From: Bacteroidales bacterium
GTDB lineage: Bacteria; Bacteroidota; Bacteroidia; Bacteroidales; VadinHA17
Length of the DNA: 48,707 bases
Direction: 5' to 3'
Assembly (NCBI GenBank): GCA_025454755.1
Contig: JALONV010000015.1
Location: 1-48,707, forward strand
In this document: positions 45,750-48,707 of the stretch, one piece after another
Position numbering within the stretch: position 1 is the first letter of the stretch
Layout: each line of letters opens with the position of its first letter
Position numbers and translations under genes: made by a program
Notes under the pieces: model-generated
Databases searched by the model: none
Told to the model about the DNA's origin: nothing
What the model saw: the letters and a program-made list of their open reading frames with translations, nothing else

Positions 45750-48119
45750 ATGATAATATCACCACGAGTAAAGAAACTAAGAGAAGAGAGCCTCAATGCA
45801 GTCGAGAAGCTGTCGCCGGAAAGGGCACTGCTTATGACTCAATTTTATAAAAGCGATGAAGCTCACGGACTTTCTGCACCGGTGCTGAGAGCAAAAGCTT
45901 TTAAGTATCTCCTCAGCAATAAGAAGTTGTACATTGGAGATGGTGAACTCATAGTCGGAGAGAGAGGTCCCGCTCCTAAAGAGACTTCCACCTATCCTGA
46001 AATAAGCCTCCACTCACTTAAAGATCTTGAGATACTTGATACCAGGGAGAAAGTTTCATTCAGGGTTGATGCTGAGGTTAAAGCAATTTATGAAAAGGAG
46101 ATCATCCCGTTCTGGAAGGGAAAAAGCAACCGCGACAGGATCATGAATCTAATGTCGCCGGAATGGCTGAATGCCTATAATGCCGGACTCTTTACTGAAT
46201 TCCAGGAACAAAGGGCACCAGGACATACGGTGCTTGGATATAAAATGTTCAGCACAGGCTTCTTAAAACTGAAGCAGGAAATATCTGAGACCATTTCAGG
46301 TCTGGATTGGACTGGCGATCCTCAGGCATTTGAAAAGCATGAAGAGCTTCTTGCAATGAACATTACATGCGACGCCATTATTATCTATGCAAACCGCTAC
46401 GCTGATGAGATTGACATGCTGGCAAAGGAAGAAAAAGATCAGTCGCGGAAAAAAGAACTCGCAAAAATGGCTGCTGTCTGCCGTAAAGTTCCGGCAAATG
46501 CTCCTGAAAATGTTCATGAAATGTTACAGCATTACTGGTTCATTCATCTGGGTGTGATCACCGAACTCAATCCCTGGGACTCATTTAATCCCGGCCGACT
46601 GGATCAGCATCTTTACAGGGTTTATAAGAAGGAAAAGGAAGAAGGAACTCTCTCTGATGAAGATCTCTTTGACCTTCTGGGCTGCTTCTGGGTAAAATTC
46701 AATAATCATCCGGCACCCCCCAAGATGGGTGTCACAGCCTCAGAGAGCAGCACATACACAGACTTCTGTCTTATTAACCTTGGAGGTGTAAAACCTGATG
46801 GAACTGATGCAGTGAACGAGATGACATATATTCTTCTCGATGTGATCAGGGAGATGAGGATACTCCAGCCCAGCTCGATGGTTCAGATAAGCAGGAAAAA
46901 CCCCGACAGGTTTATTCACAAAGCGCTCGACATAATTAAAACGGGTTTCGGACAACCTTCATGCTTCAACACTGAGGCAATAATCCAGGAACTGCTTCGC
47001 CAGGGAAAGAATATTGTAGATGCACGTAACGGCGGATCATCAGGTTGCGTTGAAACCGGAGCTTTCGGCACAGAAGCTTATTGGCTGACAGGCTATTTTA
47101 ACCTGCCAAAGGTTCTTGAACTTACTCTTAATAACGGTTTTGACAGCCGGACAAATATCCAGGTCGGATTAAAAACCGGTTTTGCACAGGATTACAGCTC
47201 ATTTGATGAACTGATGGCTGCATTCAAAGCTCAGGTCAATTACCTGATCGATATTAAAATACGCGGCAACAACGTGATCATGAAGACATTCGCCAACTGG
47301 CTGCCGGTGCCTTTCCTTTCCCTGCTGGTTGAAGATTGCATACAAAATGGCAAAGATTATAACAACGGAGGAGCCAGGTATAATACAACCTACATCCAGG
47401 GTGTAGGATTGGGAAGCATCACTGATATTCTTACATCAGTCAGGTACAATATATATGACAGGAAGAGGTTTTCCTGGAAAGAGCTCCTGACAGCCACTGA
47501 AGCTGATTTTAAGGGCTATGAGCAGATACAGCATGATCTGATCTATGACACGCCCAAATACGGCAATGATGATGATTATGCTGATCAGCATGCCGTTGCA
47601 GTTTTTGAGATTTATTACGATGCAGTCAACGGGAAGCCGGATTCACGTGGTGGCATTCACAGGATTAATATGCTTCCAACCACCTCGCATGTATATTTTG
47701 GAAGCGTGCTTGGCGCTACCGCCGACGGGAGGAAGGCATCCAAACCCCTTTCGGAAGGCATCTCACCAAGTCAGGGTGTCGATAAGCAGGGTCCGACATC
47801 TGTTATCAAGTCGGCTTCAAAAATCGACCATCTCCGTACAGGAGGCACGCTTCTGAACCAGAAATTTTCGCCACAATTTTTCGAAGATGAGGAAAGCTAT
47901 AATTGTCTTAATGCGCTGATCCGCAGTTACTTTACGCTCGATGGTCATCATATCCAGTTTAACGTTGTCAATGCCGAAACACTGAGGGATGCACAGAAGC
48001 ATCCTGAATTATTTCGCGATCTGATAGTGCGTGTTGCAGGTTACAGCGATTATTTCAACAACCTGGGTGAGGATTTGCAGAATGAGATCATCCTCAGGAC
48101 GGAACATGAGAATGCATAA
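45750..48119 (+). CDS. hypD: Glycyl-radical enzyme, trans-4-hydroxy-L-proline dehydratase-like
   Basis: 789 residues. Active-site Cys433 and general-base Glu435 in GGSSGCVETGAFG, and the radical site Gly764 in RVAGYSDYFNNL. The N-terminal YKSDEAHGLSAPVLRAKAFKYLL, FTEFQEQRAPGHTVLG, NPWDSFNPGRLDQHL, APPKMGVTASESSTYTDF and YNNGGARYNTTYIQGVG match, as I recall it, the clostridial HypD sequence closely, with the same length and catalytic positions shifted by one. HypD dehydrates hydroxyproline to pyrroline-5-carboxylate; a proC gene often lies nearby but is not in this window. Substrate needs testing: the CVETG motif fits HypD better than choline lyase or glycerol dehydratase (CVEP types). Confidence 0.85.
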   Translation: MIISPRVKKLREESLNAVEKLSPERALLMTQFYKSDEAHGLSAPVLRAKAFKYLLSNKKLYIGDGELIVGERGPAPKETSTYPEISLHSLKDLEILDTREKVSFRVDAEVKAIYEKEIIPFWKGKSNRDRIMNLMSPEWLNAYNAGLFTEFQEQRAPGHTVLGYKMFSTGFLKLKQEISETISGLDWTGDPQAFEKHEELLAMNITCDAIIIYANRYADEIDMLAKEEKDQSRKKELAKMAAVCRKVPANAPENVHEMLQHYWFIHLGVITELNPWDSFNPGRLDQHLYRVYKKEKEEGTLSDEDLFDLLGCFWVKFNNHPAPPKMGVTASESSTYTDFCLINLGGVKPDGTDAVNEMTYILLDVIREMRILQPSSMVQISRKNPDRFIHKALDIIKTGFGQPSCFNTEAIIQELLRQGKNIVDARNGGSSGCVETGAFGTEAYWLTGYFNLPKVLELTLNNGFDSRTNIQVGLKTGFAQDYSSFDELMAAFKAQVNYLIDIKIRGNNVIMKTFANWLPVPFLSLLVEDCIQNGKDYNNGGARYNTTYIQGVGLGSITDILTSVRYNIYDRKRFSWKELLTATEADFKGYEQIQHDLIYDTPKYGNDDDYADQHAVAVFEIYYDAVNGKPDSRGGIHRINMLPTTSHVYFGSVLGATADGRKASKPLSEGISPSQGVDKQGPTSVIKSASKIDHLRTGGTLLNQKFSPQFFEDEESYNCLNALIRSYFTLDGHHIQFNVVNAETLRDAQKHPELFRDLIVRVAGYSDYFNNLGEDLQNEIILRTEHENA

Positions 48120-48203
48120 CCACCCAAAAATAAGACGCGTAAAGGCAAATCTCAGACCTGCCTCTACGCTGAAAACAAAATTGTTTTAACAATGGGTTAT
48201 AAA

Positions 48204-48243
48204 CCCCCTTTAGGGGGTGGTCCCGCCTCGGCGGGACCGGGGG
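48204..48243. terminator. C/G hairpins between convergent genes, probable bidirectional terminator
   Basis: GGTCCCGC-CTCG-GCGGGACC (48219-48238) preceded by CCCCC/GGGGG (48204-48217), which could also pair outward with the GGGGG at 48239-48243. It lies between hypD (ends 48119) and the convergent SPFH gene (ends 48252), and belongs to the same repeat type as 38266. Confidence 0.6.
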
Positions 48244-48251
48244 TATTTAAA

Positions 48252-48707
48252 TTATTTCTTCTGTTTGTCCTTAAATTCATTGAATACCGAAGTCGCCGTA
48301 GCAACAACTCCGGCTATATCTGAGAGGTTGGACGGCAAAATCATGGTGTTGTTTGTTTTTGCCAGCCCTGCGAAAGCGTTAAGATATTGTTCTGCAATCC
48401 TGAGGTTGACAGCGTTGAGACCATTTTCTTCGGAGATGGCTTTCGAGATAGCACGGAGTCCGTTTGCGGTTGCGTTAGCAACCTGCTCAATTTCTGAGGC
48501 ACGTCCTGCGGCTTCGTTTATACGTCTCATCTTTTCACCTTCCGACTTAAGGATAAACTCCTGTTTGTCACCCTCTGCATTGTTTATCTTGGCCTGCTTG
48601 GTTCCTTCTGATTCAGCAATGACGGCTCTTTTCTCTCTTTCAGCCCTCATCTGTTTTTCCATAGCATCGCGGATACTCTGTGGCGGTGATATGTTCTTTA
48701 CTTCATA
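48252..48707 (-). CDS. SPFH/band-7 (stomatin-like) protein, 3' part only
   Basis: The frame is open to the window edge: 151 C-terminal residues are visible, starting YEVKNISPPQSIRDAMEKQM. The segment is the long alanine/glutamate-rich coiled coil after the band-7 domain (EKRAVIAESEGTKQAKINNAEGDKQEF ... GRASEIEQVANATANG), ending with an NAVNLRIAEQYLNAFAGLAK segment, as in stomatin/HflK-like paraslipins that form membrane ring scaffolds. The membrane anchor and the band-7 domain itself are outside the window. A nfeD-like partner, if present, would also lie beyond the edge. Confidence 0.88.
   Translation of the reverse strand, partial: YEVKNISPPQSIRDAMEKQMRAEREKRAVIAESEGTKQAKINNAEGDKQEFILKSEGEKMRRINEAAGRASEIEQVANATANGLRAISKAISEENGLNAVNLRIAEQYLNAFAGLAKTNNTMILPSNLSDIAGVVATATSVFNEFKDKQKK

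Overview
The window comes from a Bacteroidota chromosome, most likely an anaerobic, Bacteroidales-like lineage. Support: the housekeeping order rpsU - xerC - raiA - tRNA-Thr/Tyr/Gly - tuf - tRNA-Trp - secE - nusG - rplK - rplA - rplJ - rplL - rpoB - rpoC - DUF3467; promoters of the Bacteroidota type (TTTG, about 19 bp, TAnnTTTG) with few Shine-Dalgarno sequences; and families typical of the phylum (TamL lipoprotein, S46 dipeptidyl peptidase, DUF5916, a TonB receptor/DUF4249 pair, membrane-anchored LytTR regulators, 7TM-DISM kinase). A glycyl-radical dehydratase, 2-hydroxyacyl-CoA-dehydratase-type activases and many Fe-S proteins point to anaerobic life.

Layout. 1-3751: a membrane LytTR regulator, four helically phased direct repeats and a promoter, then an operon for a DsbD/TauE-like membrane protein, a NapH-like ferredoxin, an unknown single-span protein and a frameshifted ICMT-like methyltransferase. 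3752-7819: repeat-rich spacer, a deletion-damaged TrmH-family gene and the divergent tamL, then a ComEA-like protein. 7820-8990: a DUF559 gene between two C/G hairpins and a 700-bp stretch with a strongly structured candidate RNA. 9.0-23.9 kb: translation/transcription superoperon, closed by a clear terminator. 23.9-29.4 kb: small lipoprotein, DUF2520, KdsC-like phosphatase, UbiA prenyltransferase, Maf, DPP11-like peptidase. 29.4-33.0 kb: DUF5916 protein, a DUF1801 stub, pdxB. 33.0-39.1 kb: a 1417-residue double-activase protein and a ferredoxin-type protein on the minus strand, divergent from a Crp/Fnr regulator with a perfect palindromic operator between them. 39.1-44.7 kb: sensor kinase, DUF4249 lipoprotein and TonB-dependent receptor. 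44.9-48.1 kb: a glycyl-radical activating enzyme and its partner, closely resembling trans-4-hydroxy-L-proline dehydratase (HypD). The window ends inside an SPFH/band-7 gene.

Three things stand out. (1) Regulatory architecture can be read at two loci: the phased LytTR-type repeats upstream of the 976-3751 operon, and the Crp/Fnr palindrome centred near -41 of the ferredoxin/activase promoter. (2) Intergenic spacers carry a family of degenerate tandem repeats with a 7-bp period (four loci) plus 6-bp and 8-bp relatives, several touching stop or start codons. (3) Four genes carry apparent deletions compared with what I know of their families: ICMT-like (1 base), TrmH (roughly 100 bases, out of frame), rplK (about 26 codons) and rplA (3 codons). 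These could be real or could be assembly errors; reads must decide. All functional calls are from sequence reading alone, with no database search.
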